From Adiantum capillus-veneris (taxonomy: Eukaryota; Streptophyta; Polypodiopsida; Polypodiales; Pteridaceae): a stretch of 64,000 nt of DNA. Position 1 is the stretch's first letter; every line of letters begins with the position of its first letter. Shown one piece after another: positions 20,561 through 32,463 of the stretch. The stretch lies in assembly GCA_014529385.2 (NCBI GenBank), contig CM043958.1:157263793-157327792 (forward strand), read 5' to 3'. The translations under genes and the position numbers were made by a program. The notes below the pieces were generated by a model. That model did no database searches and was not told the origin of the DNA. It saw only the letters and a list, made by a program, of their open reading frames with translations.

Positions 20561-21878
20561 ACTTTTTGCAATTTTGGATGATGTCTCCTCAACCTTAGAT
20601 GCTTGGAAGATCCTCTAGAGGAATTTTGGTGCAAAGGGCAAGTATTTCTAATTCTCTTTAAAGAAGGATCTCTAGGTCAAATAGTGTCAGAAAATCTAAT
20701 ACCCAACCAGCCCAAATGATTCTAATATTAAATTCATCATTTAATGTGGCATAACAAACGGGAACAAGGGTTAGAATATAAACATGTGCTTACAGATTGA
20801 TCCCAACATGGGGCCAATGGTAAAGGGGTCCAAATGAGAAATGGTATGTCAAAGAGCAAGGCTAGCTAATGAAGTTGAAAGATCTTAGGGTTAGCTTTAT
20901 TAAAAACGCCACAAGGTCATCTCGAAGAAGCACTCGAGGTTAGTACCACCCAAAGACATTAAACGATTTGAAAAATATATGGTTCAGACATTCATAAAGA
21001 CAATGTTGATGTTCAAAATAATTTTGGATCTAGCATGTATCATGTTGATCAAGATAATAGCATGAATGCTACTAATCTTCATCAAGGCCTTTTAAGAGGC
21101 AGAGAAAAGTGACATGGCTTGGATTTGATTCTTCAAGGGCAACAAGGGCTTACGGTATGATTTATCCAGCTAACCCTTAGATGAAGTACTTTTGGATTCT
21201 ATACATAACAAGCACCTCAAGCTTGGGCCGGGTTCCCACCTCAAGCTCAGCCCTAGCTTGCTTAAGGTCAAAGGACTTTAACACTAACTTTTGGAGGAGC
21301 TCTACATGTGTGGTACAGGACACTTCGTAGGATTCTTCCTAATATCTTTAGGAGCATTTGTATAAAGGATAGGATACCTTGGATACTTTGATAGCTAGAT
21401 CTTTGCCAATTAGGATTTTGTGGTCTCGAATCGGCTTCCTTCTCTTTCACTAATTGTTCTTTGATAGAGAGAAATTCAAACTTGTGTTACCATATACATG
21501 TGGTAGTGATGTGTGTGAACATACTTAAACCAATGCTCCTTATGAGAAAAAACTTGTAGATCTCCACCTTGCTATCAATATCAAAATCTATGCCTCAATT
21601 AGAAAGCGATCCTTGGTCATAACTCCAACACTCTCCACATGTGCTTGCGATGCTGACTCTCCATCTCTAAACAGAGTGGTCAAGAAACCACTAAGAAAGA
21701 AGAGCCTATTTCACTACTCTCCCACGCTCTCGTTACCTCACTTTCTAGTCCATGTAGGAGAGCAAATGTATGTCAAAAGCTTTAGAAAGAGCTATGGATG
21801 ATAAATCCGTATGAGTCTCCGTCATGGGTAAGCTCGGACAGGGCAGTCGATCGTGAAGCTACACAGGGTATGTTAGAG
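20561..21878. other. Intergenic stretch, little recognised
   Basis: At 20575-20690 a weak copia gag-like reading ('LDAWKIL', 'KGKYFLILFKEGSLGQI') may be present, with stops. The rest (20700-21878) shows no domain, terminal repeat or tandem structure I can support. Confidence 0.35.
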
Positions 21879-21881
21879 GAG

Positions 21882-21930
<49 letters not shown>

Positions 21931-22127
21931 GCCAAAGCAAAGTTGATGTTCGACAAGATGCCAAAATTGAGAGCAAGCATATGTGAGAGCTGGATGTTGG
22001 GATGCTTACAGCTCCCTGATGCACAAAACTGGCGCTATTGGCCAAATGTCAAAATCGATTGGGTGGGGTTGTTGATGCTAAGGAGATTGAGAGTGGACTT
22101 GACGATGTTGGGAGCAAAGTTGAGAGC

Positions 22128-22158
<31 letters not shown>

Positions 22159-22200
22159 AGAGTGTGTGTGTGTGTGTACTACACACACACAACACACACT
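21879..22200. repeat. Simple repeats: two (CT)n runs and a (GT)n/(AC)n hairpin
   Basis: (CT)n runs lie at about 21881-21928 and 22128-22156. The second is followed by a (GT)n run (22162-22178) and, after a short spacer, an (AC)n run (22181-22198). The GT and AC runs are complementary and can pair into a hairpin. Confidence 0.85.
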
Positions 22201-22529
22201 TCTCCCTCTCTGTTGCACTTCTTGCAAGCTATCCTAGCTAAAATTCAGTGCTACCCCGATCCTTGGCTTTCACCAACGTTGATCCTTTCTTGCTTTTTGT
22301 TATATCATTGGCTGCCACTCACAGATCAAAGATCATTGGCCTAGTTATAACTAACCTTTGAGCAAGGTTTATTAGATACTCTGCCATGGAGCTGAAGAAT
22401 AAGATTGATGATCGGTTTATCACAGTGGTCGAGAAACATTGCAAAATCAAGTACCAAGAGAGCATGAAGGAAATGCAAAAAAGACATGCAACATAGAAGC
22501 CAGATCGCTACCTTGCCAACAAGTAGGCT

Positions 22530-22600
22530 AAGAGGGGGAGAATGTTAGCAATCAAGCTAACAATTACACTATATCCTATCTAGTGTTTGGGAAAAATCAT
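22530..22600 (+). repeat. Possible copia polypurine tract and start of a 3' LTR
   Basis: 'taagagggggagaatgttagc' (22529-22549) looks like the polypurine tract and LTR start (TGTTAG) of a plant copia element. A short frame at 22387-22496 precedes it. No partner LTR was found in the window, so the LTR end is not defined. Confidence 0.4.
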
Positions 22601-23207
22601 TTTCACAAACATACAAAATTTCCTTAGGGTAGATTCACAACAAAAGATTTCCAAAATAATTGGCATTTTTTTAATTTAACTTTATTTTCTTAAATTTTTC
22701 ACAAATTCTCTCCTTCTCCCTCTCTTTTCAACTGGCTCCCTCTCTTCTTCCTCTTGCTTATTTCATTCATATCTCCCTCACATGGTGTAGCATTATAATT
22801 TCGAGCATAACCAACTACATGTTTGCAGGTGAAAGCTCTTCCATTTGATGTAAGTTTCTTGCAGTATTGTGTAGCTTTGAGTATGGCCATTTACATTTGG
22901 TTTTTAATCATATTGTATGATTCGCACACTTAAATCAAGTTTTGAGCATAGAAGTATATAGAGCTCGATTAGAGCGAGTGTCCGAATCAACCTGCTAAAA
23001 ATAGGTTGTAGAAAATAGACGTTTGAGTGCCTTTGAGGTGATGTAGCTATCACAAACCATCACTTAAGGCTTATATAAAAGTAGCCTTAAGTGTTTGACT
23101 TTAGTGTTTGACATACACTTAAGATTAACACCCCGGATTAGCAAGATATAGAAGGTCTTTTGAGAGGTTTGCTACCTCTTGTAGTGTTCATGCACTAGTC
23201 GGGTTAG
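22601..23207. other. Intergenic stretch, nothing recognised
   Basis: This is AT-rich sequence that may be LTR of the preceding or the following element. No coding content was seen. Confidence 0.35.
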
Positions 23208-26200
23208 TTACATCCCATGGATTAACATATTTTGTGTACGTGGTTCTTCCCACACGTGGTTGATTTTCAGTAATTTTGTGAGCATTATGGTTCTCTGAAT
23301 GGGTGATGACATCAACTCCAATAAACTCCTAGTTTTTATCATTTTAGGAGTTTCCTTCCATTGCGAGGGCATGATTTTCACTTTTGATTTAGGCTGGTGT
23401 TCTCCAATGTAAGAGGATAAGGTTTTTAATGTGCAAGGTTTTCTTTCTCTTGAGGCGACAAAACCCATGTCACCATAGAGAGACCTGATATTGAGGTTTA
23501 AATGCTTGTGCTCCATGATTATCTCTTGGATTGGGGCAGATTGATAAGTCACGTTTTCCTCCATGGTGTTCCTTATTGCTTCCCATAGCCATGGTTCCTC
23601 AATCTCAAGGATGTGTATTATTGGGTATAAATTATTGTCATCCGTGGTGCTTTGACCACATGTTCATCAATTTGATTTTTTGGTTCAGTCACGGTTTGTG
23701 ATCGATTGTCACGTTGTACTTTTGGCTCACAGACTTTTTGTGGCTAAGTTTTTGCTTTCACGTATCTTTGTAATTCTAGTTCCATTTCTGTTTGAGGGGA
23801 TCTTTCATCAATCTTATCCTTTGGTATCTCAGGCTTGACTCTTCTCCTTTTGGGTTTGTTTTGTTATGTGCTTTGGGTTGGCATCATCAAGGCTTGTATA
23901 GATCTATTAGGCTTTTACACATTTCCCACCTTTGTTTCGCAACTTCTATAGAGAGATAGGTCATTTATCTTTGCTCTAGTGGCTGGTTGGGTCTAAGCCT
24001 AGCCTCATATGCTTCCAATACATCATCTAGTGGTTTGAAAATTTCGTCTAATAGCACTAATCCTTTTGAGCTGATTGTGGAGGTGCTTTGTTTGGCCCCC
24101 CATTGAAGCTTCCCTTTCCTTGTTTTGTTTCAATTTCTCTTTATCTTATGAGAGCTTTGTAGCAATGGTTGCCTCTTTTTGCTCTTGTGTAGACTTCATT
24201 TTTTTTCTCTTGGCTCTCTAGGATATGTGTAGTGTTCTTATTGATTTAGCCTCCACTTTGGTAGGGTTCACCTCTGCAGGTTCTTTTTTGTTGTTCTTAT
24301 TGTTGATGGCTTCTCAAGATTGGGCTCTTGTCACTGCATTGATTGGAGCAATTCGCTCTGAATTTGATCCACTACAACTAGGTAGGATTCCTTTTTTGTT
24401 TAGCAGTGTCTTTCTTACTTTATCAAGAATTTTGGGGTAGTTTGAAGTGACGTGTGTTTTGTTACGATTTGGACAAAAGTCAAAGAAACTAAACGTTTCT
24501 CCTTTGTGTAGACAGTTTTTGGCCTAGTGATCACCTCCACACTCATAGATTGGTTTGTAGTTTGGGTTGGCTATGAACATCAAAGTATTTTTGTTAGGTG
24601 GATAATGATCCCTTATCGGTTGTGGTACATAAAAGGGTTTGTAGCTGATTTTAGTATTCTTCCATGGAGAATATGGTGCTTCCTTATATGGCAAGGTCTT
24701 TGTGAGATTGCATATGGTTCCTCAGTTCCCTCATAGTAGGTTGGACTAGGCACTAGTGCCTGATTTTCTTGAGGTTTGGTTGGTTGAAATTATCTCGCAT
24801 CAACTTTATTGTTGTCAGGAAGCGATGGTTATTCCTAGCATAGGCTATGCATAGTTGCTCGGCTCCTAGTGTAACATTATTCTGTCCCACTAGATACCTT
24901 GGGCGCCGACGGTTCGTTCATGGGTGGAGGGTTGTATGGTCATTCCTTACAAGATTTTGATTGTAATGAACTCATTGGCCTCATGATTGGTCCACTTGCA
25001 TTCAATGGCACACTATTTTGGATGTCACGGGACATTTGACATTGTTGGTCTCAAATGAGTGTAGCATTGGATGGTGGGATGGTCGCCCTTATAGATATAA
25101 CACTTCCTTGTCAGATCTGTAAGTTTTCAATTCCAAACTTTAAAGGGTTGTTGAGAGTGGATGGCACCCTTTTGTGAATCCAATTTCAATTTTGAACTCT
25201 TATGGGCTCTTTATGACTAGGCCTATGTGTGGTACCAACCTTGTCTCTGTCTCACCAAATTATTGCATTATGATCTAACTTTTGCAAGCTTTTGGGTTGA
25301 CTTTTCTAGGTGACTACCCTACGTGTATAAGGAATGATGGAGTTATCTATGTTCCAATTTCCTTAGTTGGCTAGGGTACATGGATTGCAATCCATGTTCC
25401 TCAACAACAAAGTCTGATGGTCATTTGCTTGTTCTGCTTAGGTTCGGAAGATTTCAACATTATATCCCAATTTGACTTTTTGTTGGTGGGCCAAATCTAG
25501 AATTTTGGCTTTCTATTGAATTTTTGCCTTTTCACCGTTTTTTTTTAGTTTTTCTTGATTCTGTCAGCAATGTGCATTGGGTAGATCCTTGGTCCAAAAT
25601 CCGAATAGATACATGAATTGTGATTCAATCCATGTATAGTTTGGACGCCAAATTTTGTCAGCAGACTGGAGGTGTTTTTTGGAGACTATCTCCCTACTTT
25701 GTGCCTAGTTTGGATCACAATTTTGGTCTTGTCAAACCACATGGTTTAGTGGGCAATCAAATTTTTCCTTTTCTAGAATGGAGTACATGATTTGCTATTT
25801 ATGTTCCTCATCGTCAATTTGTATTAGGATTTTCTAGTTTTGTTTCTCAAGGTCTTAGGAAGCTATATTGGATGACTCCTTGAAATTTGCCATGTCTACC
25901 AACACTTCTTCAGATTTTAGAGCAGTGGTATTTTTGGTCCTGATAAGGTTTCTTGATAGTTGTTCTCTGGCTTGTATAGCCCAAAGTGATGGCTTATTAT
26001 CTACTTAACCTACTCCAATGAATTGGAATGACTATGTACAACAAAATTAACAAGAATGTGAAAACTCAGCTAATGGTGGTGGTGTGTACAACCCTCTCAG
26101 AGTAGCCGGGGTGTATACAACAATCTGGAAGCAACAAGAAAATTGGAAATTGAAATGCTTGAAAGCCACTCAATCACAACACTCTTTGCTACTAAATGGC

Positions 26201-26370
26201 AACTCTAGACAGTCCTTGGACTCTAGACCCTACAAAGTGACAAAACCTAGTTTTGCCACTATATTGCTAGTGAAAAATGGGGTGGTTTTAAGGTGGCTCT
26301 TTTTGGAAAAATCAAATATGGTCACAAGGTTACTCAACCATCGTAGAATCAAATCCAAACAACGGTGCCA
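23208..26370 (-). mobile_element. Decayed Ty3/gypsy-like element (gag region and primer site)
   Basis: On the minus strand, 24560-24400 reads 'ANPNYKPIYECGGDH', stop, 'AKNC' and continues into 'FSFFDFCPNRNKT', a gag zinc-knuckle region. Downstream there is an 'APINAVT'-like segment in mixed frames. At the right end, 26351-26370 reads on the minus strand TGGCACCGTTGTTTGGATTT, close to the TGGCGCCGTTG primer site used by Tat/Athila-type gypsy elements. The frame at 23208-23564 is open but unassigned. No LTR pair could be aligned by eye. Family assignment rests on the primer site and the CCHC-like motif only. Confidence 0.5.
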
Positions 26371-28359
26371 ATATTAGCGGATCATTGCAATGGACGTCTA
26401 TAACATAACTATCTAGCATTAATACACTATATGTCAATGCTCAGGGAAGTGACCGGAATGGGGCATGGAGACACATTGAGTTTGTTTGACCCAATGGAGT
26501 TATTGTTACTAGAGAAGCACTATGGCATAATCATCGAATTAACTCAGATAGTAAATGACTAACACACACTTAGTCCTTGCTCCTACCAGCAAATTGATAA
26601 TTTTCCTTAAAGGTACGTAAATCGTCATCCATGGATCTTTAGGGGGTGCAAAACATGAAAAAAGTTCTTTAAAAGCATCACTTATGCCCTAGGATTAGTC
26701 TCCCATAAAAAAAGTAGCATTTACACTTGATTATAGCATCAAAACAGTGAGTTTACAATCACACAATGTAGTCGCAAACTTAAATGAAATGGAAAATGTG
26801 TATACTTAAATGAAAGAGCAAGAGGAGAGAAACAAGATGCAATAGTCGGAACTTGATTTTGATTACCAGTGAAGGAGATATGTTGATTACAAGCTTGCGC
26901 CAAGTTGCCCTCTTCTCATACAACACTATATTCCCTAATAGAACATCCCTTTTCCTTTCACAAATTGTCCTTTATACCTATGGTTACTCAAAAATGGCTT
27001 TAGGTTCTGTTCCCATGGGATAAAGCTTTAGAAAATGAGTGTTTCCTTTTATAGATTACAAATAAGAAATGGGCTTTGGCAATTTTGATATTACAATGTG
27101 GCTTGTAAGTACAAATAATATTAATCTAAAAGGGGTATCTGCTATGAATAGAGCGCCATGCTTATTGTTAGCATAGGTCTCCCTAAAGTCACTTCTAATT
27201 GAATGGATCTACTAGATAAGCTAGAACTAAACCTACTGCTTAGGGATCAATCCATATTCATGAGTGGGCTATCACTAGCGGCTCTGTATCATTTGGGATT
27301 CTCATTACCATTTGCATTAGTTTTCACCTTTGCAATCTTGTATCATCCTCATTATCATTTGTATTAGTTTTCATAATTAGTGATTTATTTCTATCTTCTC
27401 ACTAACAATGCCCTCATCCCACTTTCTTCACCATCATGCCTATGTGAAGCATTTGTATCCATAGGGAATGATTTGCATGACCCTCACACCTTCCATGGAG
27501 TGTACGATAGAAAGGAAGATTTGTGGCAAGGCAATGGACAAGTTGAAAGGCTTCATGAAGTCATGTTAGTGATAAAAAAACTTGGGTGCCTATCATACAT
27601 TAAAAAACGTTTGAGGAGGTAGAGATGCGCAAGCCAACATTGGCTACCTATTCCATAGCACCTCAAAGTGGGCAATCTCTTCTTCATGAGTAGAGAAGTT
27701 CAAAGACGTGTAGGAATCAAGGAAACTTGGCACCAATTACCACAAACCTTTTTTCTTCTCCTTTAGTGGAATTAAAATCTTACAATGCTCGCTTGAATGG
27801 GAATCATGATGTCTTGAAAGAGGATGCCATGAATTTTTTGGGAAGCACGCTTGTAATCGGAAGTTTTCAAGGGGTATGAAAGGCAAGAATGTGAAAAAGA
27901 GGAGATAGGGTGCTTAGGAAGCTCAAAAAGTAAAAGTTTCGGTGAGCAACTAGCTTGCTTTGATTTATTTTTCTTTACATGGCATCCACTCTAGGCTTGA
28001 TTTACACATGTATAATATATTTTCCTATGGTGACATATGCTTTTTCCCTAGGGGTTATGTTGGTTCTAGCCTATGATGTGTGACAATGGGTGCTCAAACA
28101 TGACTTATTTTACTTGGAACTAGTTTTTGAATGGTATGCATTCCATAATCTATTTTTATGATAAAAGATGCCTTCTTTTTGGGTTGCTCATAATTTGATG
28201 GGTCTAATTTAGTTATGATATGCACTTGTGGGTAATTCTCTTGCGTGCATAAGGATTAAGAGGATGTGGTTTGTTTATGTTGGCAAAGCCTAGTTGAAAT
28301 ATAGTAGCCAAATGTGCACATTTGTAATAATGCCATGATTTTCCTCAGGAGCATTTCAT
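26371..28359. other. Intergenic stretch, possible 5' LTR of the preceding element
   Basis: Just right of the primer site, 26371 onward should be the 5' LTR of the minus-strand gypsy-like element, but its end was not found. The frame at 27380-27622 has no recognised domain. Nothing else is supported. Confidence 0.35.
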
Positions 28360-31340
28360 CTATTGGAGTTAGGGTTGCAGGAATGCACACACATCTTGGA
28401 GATGGAGAAGAAGCAAGGCACATAATGGAGAATGTATTACTTATAGTGCAAATACAAGATAAGATAGCCCTAGAGTGAAGACAAAGCACGAGGGGAAAAA
28501 ACCTCTTGGTGGGGAGAAAAAGTACCCCGACAGTCCTAAGTGTGTTCACACACATCACTACCATGGTAAAAAATCCCCCTGGAAGTGATATGATGAACAT
28601 GAGCTGACACATAGAGTATAGGGAAGTGCCATGCCGAATGGACATGATCACGTTCCTCAAACAGAAGCAAGCCCAAAGATTTTCAAAAACCTTTGAACTT
28701 CTCATGAGGCAATGCCTTTGTGAACAAATCTACAAGGTTGTCTTGTGTCGACATATAAGCCAAGCTGATCTCGCTAGCTGGGTTTATCTCCCTGGCATAT
28801 TGATAATGCACCTCAACATGCTTTGTGCAAGCATGAAAAATTGGGTTCATCGCAAATATCAATGTAGATGAGAGTGCCATACTTTTGTCCAACTCCCAAA
28901 TAAGCCATAAGGTGTCTAAGCCACAAACACTCAACTGCAGCTGTGAAAGTTTCCATGTACTCAGCCTCACAATGAGAGGTGGCCACACTAGGTTTCTTCT
29001 TGCTCAACCATGATATGCATGAATTGTTGAGCATGAAACAGAAAATACTAATGAAAAATCATGTGTCATAGCAACCAACCCAATTCTAGAAAAAAAAAAG
29101 CATGTAAATCTAGTGGCAATGATCCCCTATTGGGATAAAACAACCCAAGATGTATAGTACTGCTCAATTAGCAAAAGATCCTCTTAACTACCTACCAATG
29201 CTTACACCTTGGGCTATGCATAAATATTCTCACTTGGGAGACATCAAACCGAATATCTGGCCTCGTCATGCATACATAAATAAGGCAACCAACACTAATT
29301 TGGTAGAGGTAACATCTACAGGATCTCTAGCATCATATAGACTTGACTTCAAACTCAAGTTGAAATTTGGCTATCAAAGTTTGCACATACTTTCTTTGAC
29401 ATTATGCAATACCCTCATCACACTGCTTAAAGATGCCCAAATAATGATGCGAACGACTCCAATATGATGTCCCAAATGTGACATTTAAATTAGCCTTAAA
29501 TTCTACAATATGTGTCTCATTCTGACCAATGAGCAGTAAATCATCCACATATAGAACAATGATAAGATATACATCATCAACACGTTTTAAGACAAAGTGC
29601 TCTCAATTGGACTATTTCAAAAGCCATGTGCAATCAAATGATTATCCATATTTCTCATACCAAGCACGAGAAGATTGCTTTGAACCATACAATGCTTTTT
29701 ACATATGCACACATTATTTTTCTGTCCTTTCTTGACAAAACCACGAGGCTACATTGCATACACTTCCTCATACAAGTCACCATTCAAGAAAGCATTTTTA
29801 ATGTTCGATTGATGTACATCCCATCAAAAATAAAATGCCAATGTACAAATGAAACGAATAGTAGTCATACAAAAAGTGGGAGCAAAAGTTTCTTCATGAT
29901 TTATGCCCTTTTGCTGAGCATAACCTTTTGCAACAAACCTTGCATTGTAGTGATCAATACTACCATACGAATTACATTTCAACTTATAAGCTTTTATACC
30001 AATGGTCTTCTTGCCAAGAGGCAAATCACATAAAGACCAAGTATTGTTCTTGATAAGTGCATCAATTTCATCTTGCATAGAAGCCATCCCATTTAGTGGA
30101 TTTTGTGCTTCATCAAACATAAGAAGGTTCATCTTTGTCACATATGCTTGATACAACCAAAGCATAACAATATGATGCACAAGAAGCATGATGAGTACCC
30201 AAAAAAATACGACTAGTCAAAGGTGCATCCAATTTACTATCACACAAAGTATGCACTAGCTATTTTGGCATACCTCTAGCTTCCTCATTTGTAGCCTTGT
30301 CCTCATCTAGTGCATCATTTACATCTGCGTAGAAAATGAGCTTATCAGCATAGACTGATTATTTGCCTCATTTGGACTTACACTTGTATTCTCACCATTG
30401 AAAAGAGTCAACAAGTTATCAAAAATCTCACGTGAGCTTGCACCTGTCTCTTTAGTACATGACAACAAGGGCTAATTTACATCTTCCACAAAAACAACAT
30501 CTCGAGAAGTTAAGAAACGTTGTGACTGGTGATGATATAACTTGTAACCCTTGTTCTCAGCATTGTAACTAACAAAGATGTATTTGATAGCCTTATCATC
30601 CAATCGTTGTTGTTGCGATACTAGAGCATAAGCCAAGCAACCAAAAAGGATGCATGTGACCACTAGATGGCTTCTTATCACACCATGCCTCATATGGAGT
30701 CATAGACTGCAAAAATTTGGTGGGACAACTCGAGTATGTAGGCAATACACATGACAACCTTTAGCCAAAAAGCATGTGGCAAACCTTGGCTTTTGACCAC
30801 ACATCCTGCCATCTTCACAAATGACATGTTCCTCTCAGAAACACAATATTGTTGAGCTATATAAAGCATTGTACATTGGTGTTTTATCCCAAGACTAATC
30901 ATAAATGCATCAAATTCTTTTGGCATATACTCCCCCCTCCCTCCCCCTTGATTAGAACAGAGGGTACCCACAATACAACTTGATACATTTTCAATCAACA
31001 ACAAAAAGAGTTTGAGGCACATAACACTTCAAACTCTGCCTTAAGCGGATATACCCATGTATGCCATGAGTATCATCAATGAAAGTCACAAAGTACAAAC
31101 TACTACATCAAAAAGTGTTAAGGAACTACCATCAAATGTAGTGAGTACAATATTTTTGACTCCTTGAACAAAATAAGAGGCATTGTTGTCGCCTGTGACA
31201 ATATTCCCATTGGGAACACCATCAAAGAAGTGAACAAGTCACAGTGAGATGTAATGTTCTTTGTAGCACCACTATCAAAATACCACACATGTGAATATGC
31301 AACCTTAATCACGCATGCCTCATAGACAGAAGGGTCATAC
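28360..31340 (-). mobile_element. Ty1/copia retrotransposon 3 (relic, 5' truncated)
   Basis: Minus strand, in order. Protease at 31312-31118 has 'WYFDSGATKNIT'. Integrase pieces at 31022-30472 include 'GEYMPKEFDAFMISLGIKHQ' and 'GCLAYAL'. The RT start at 30189-29820 has 'DEIDALIKNNTW', 'KCNSYGSIDHYNARFVAKGY' and 'INHEETFAP'. RNase H at 29034-28683 has 'SHCEAEYME', 'CLWLRHLM' and 'TQDNLVDLFTKALP'. A G-rich stretch near 28578-28586 followed by the pyrimidine/purine-rich tail at 28360-28560 is probably the polypurine tract and 3' LTR. Gag and the 5' LTR are missing; the element stops near 31340, about 770 bp upstream of the mannanase start. Numerous frameshifts and stops are present. Confidence 0.85.
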
Positions 31341-32107
31341 TAACACTACACACTAAAGATGTTTAAGCGTTTTCTCAATCCTAATTCATACAAATAAAGT
31401 ATACGGTTCTTCTCTTTAGTGGATTTTCATTTTGTTTGCCTTTACATGGGAGGGCATACACTCACAATTCTCAATGCTCAATTGTTATATATGCCACTTG
31501 TTAAGTGTCTAATTCCCAAGCCACAACATTGTCTACCCCTGGTTTGTTCTATCTAAGGTTGTGTTTATTCAAAATGGAGGAAAAAACAATGTAAGAGGCA
31601 TGAAGTGTTGTGGTACTGAACCATTGTAGCCAATGAAATTTCCCATTTTTAGACCCATGTAGGATAGGAGTGAGCTAAACCAATATCCCCCCCCCTCGGA
31701 GGGTGGAGGATTTGTTCAAAACTTTGGCTATGCAGTTGTAAATAAATCACTTACCCTCAGCTTGTCTTTGCTATTTTTTGTCGTGAAGGCGAGCAAGTCT
31801 AAGTCACCTTTTCTAGTGCAAGCATGCTTGATTTTTGACAAGCCCCCTTGCCCTTCAAATTTTCAAGACTTTATGATTTACGAGGCAAACTCACCCCACC
31901 AATAATCCGATTCACGGTTCACCACACCATGGTTTACGAATGCCCGATTGGGGCTTTGGGTAAAGTTTCACATCTTTGGTTTTCCTAGTCACTAGAATTG
32001 ACTGCTTACTAGAACAGGAGAATTGTAAGCCTCAAGGTAAGCAAGCCTAAGTATGAAGTCTGAGCGTTGGGTTCCTTTCTTCATCGTCTCTGCGCAGCAA
32101 CTGAGCC
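31341..32107 (+). promoter_or_regulatory. Upstream region of the mannanase gene
   Basis: This is the only non-transposon sequence before the mannanase start, so the promoter and 5' UTR should lie here unless an upstream exon exists. A C-run at about 31687-31696 and a T-rich 3' splice-like sequence 'cgtctctgcgcag' (about 32087-32099) are visible. No TATA box stands out enough to call. Confidence 0.35.
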
Positions 32108-32407
32108 ATGGCTTGCAACTTCGTGAGCAGACGTGGCTGCCATTTTGTGGAGGGAGGGCAGCCTTTCTATGTGCATGGCTTCAATGCGTACTTCCTCATG
32201 GCCATCAGCGTCGACTTGCCCTCACGATCGAAGAGTGTGGAGCTTCTTGAAGAAGCTGCAGCTTCCGGTTTCAATGTTGGTCGCACTTGGGCTTTCAATG
32301 ACGGTGGCTACCAGGCTCTTCAGATCTCCCCGGGGGTTTATGATGAAAACGTCTTCCAGGTATTCCTTGGAGGTTGCGTGCTGTCTTTTAGTGTGTGTTT
32401 GTGTGCT

Positions 32408-32463
<56 letters not shown>

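Noticed and set aside
20575-20690. Copia gag-like reading after the MULE relic
   Set aside because: Only a few residues resemble the UBN2 pattern, no neighbouring protease or integrase follows, and stops are frequent. Kept only as a remark.
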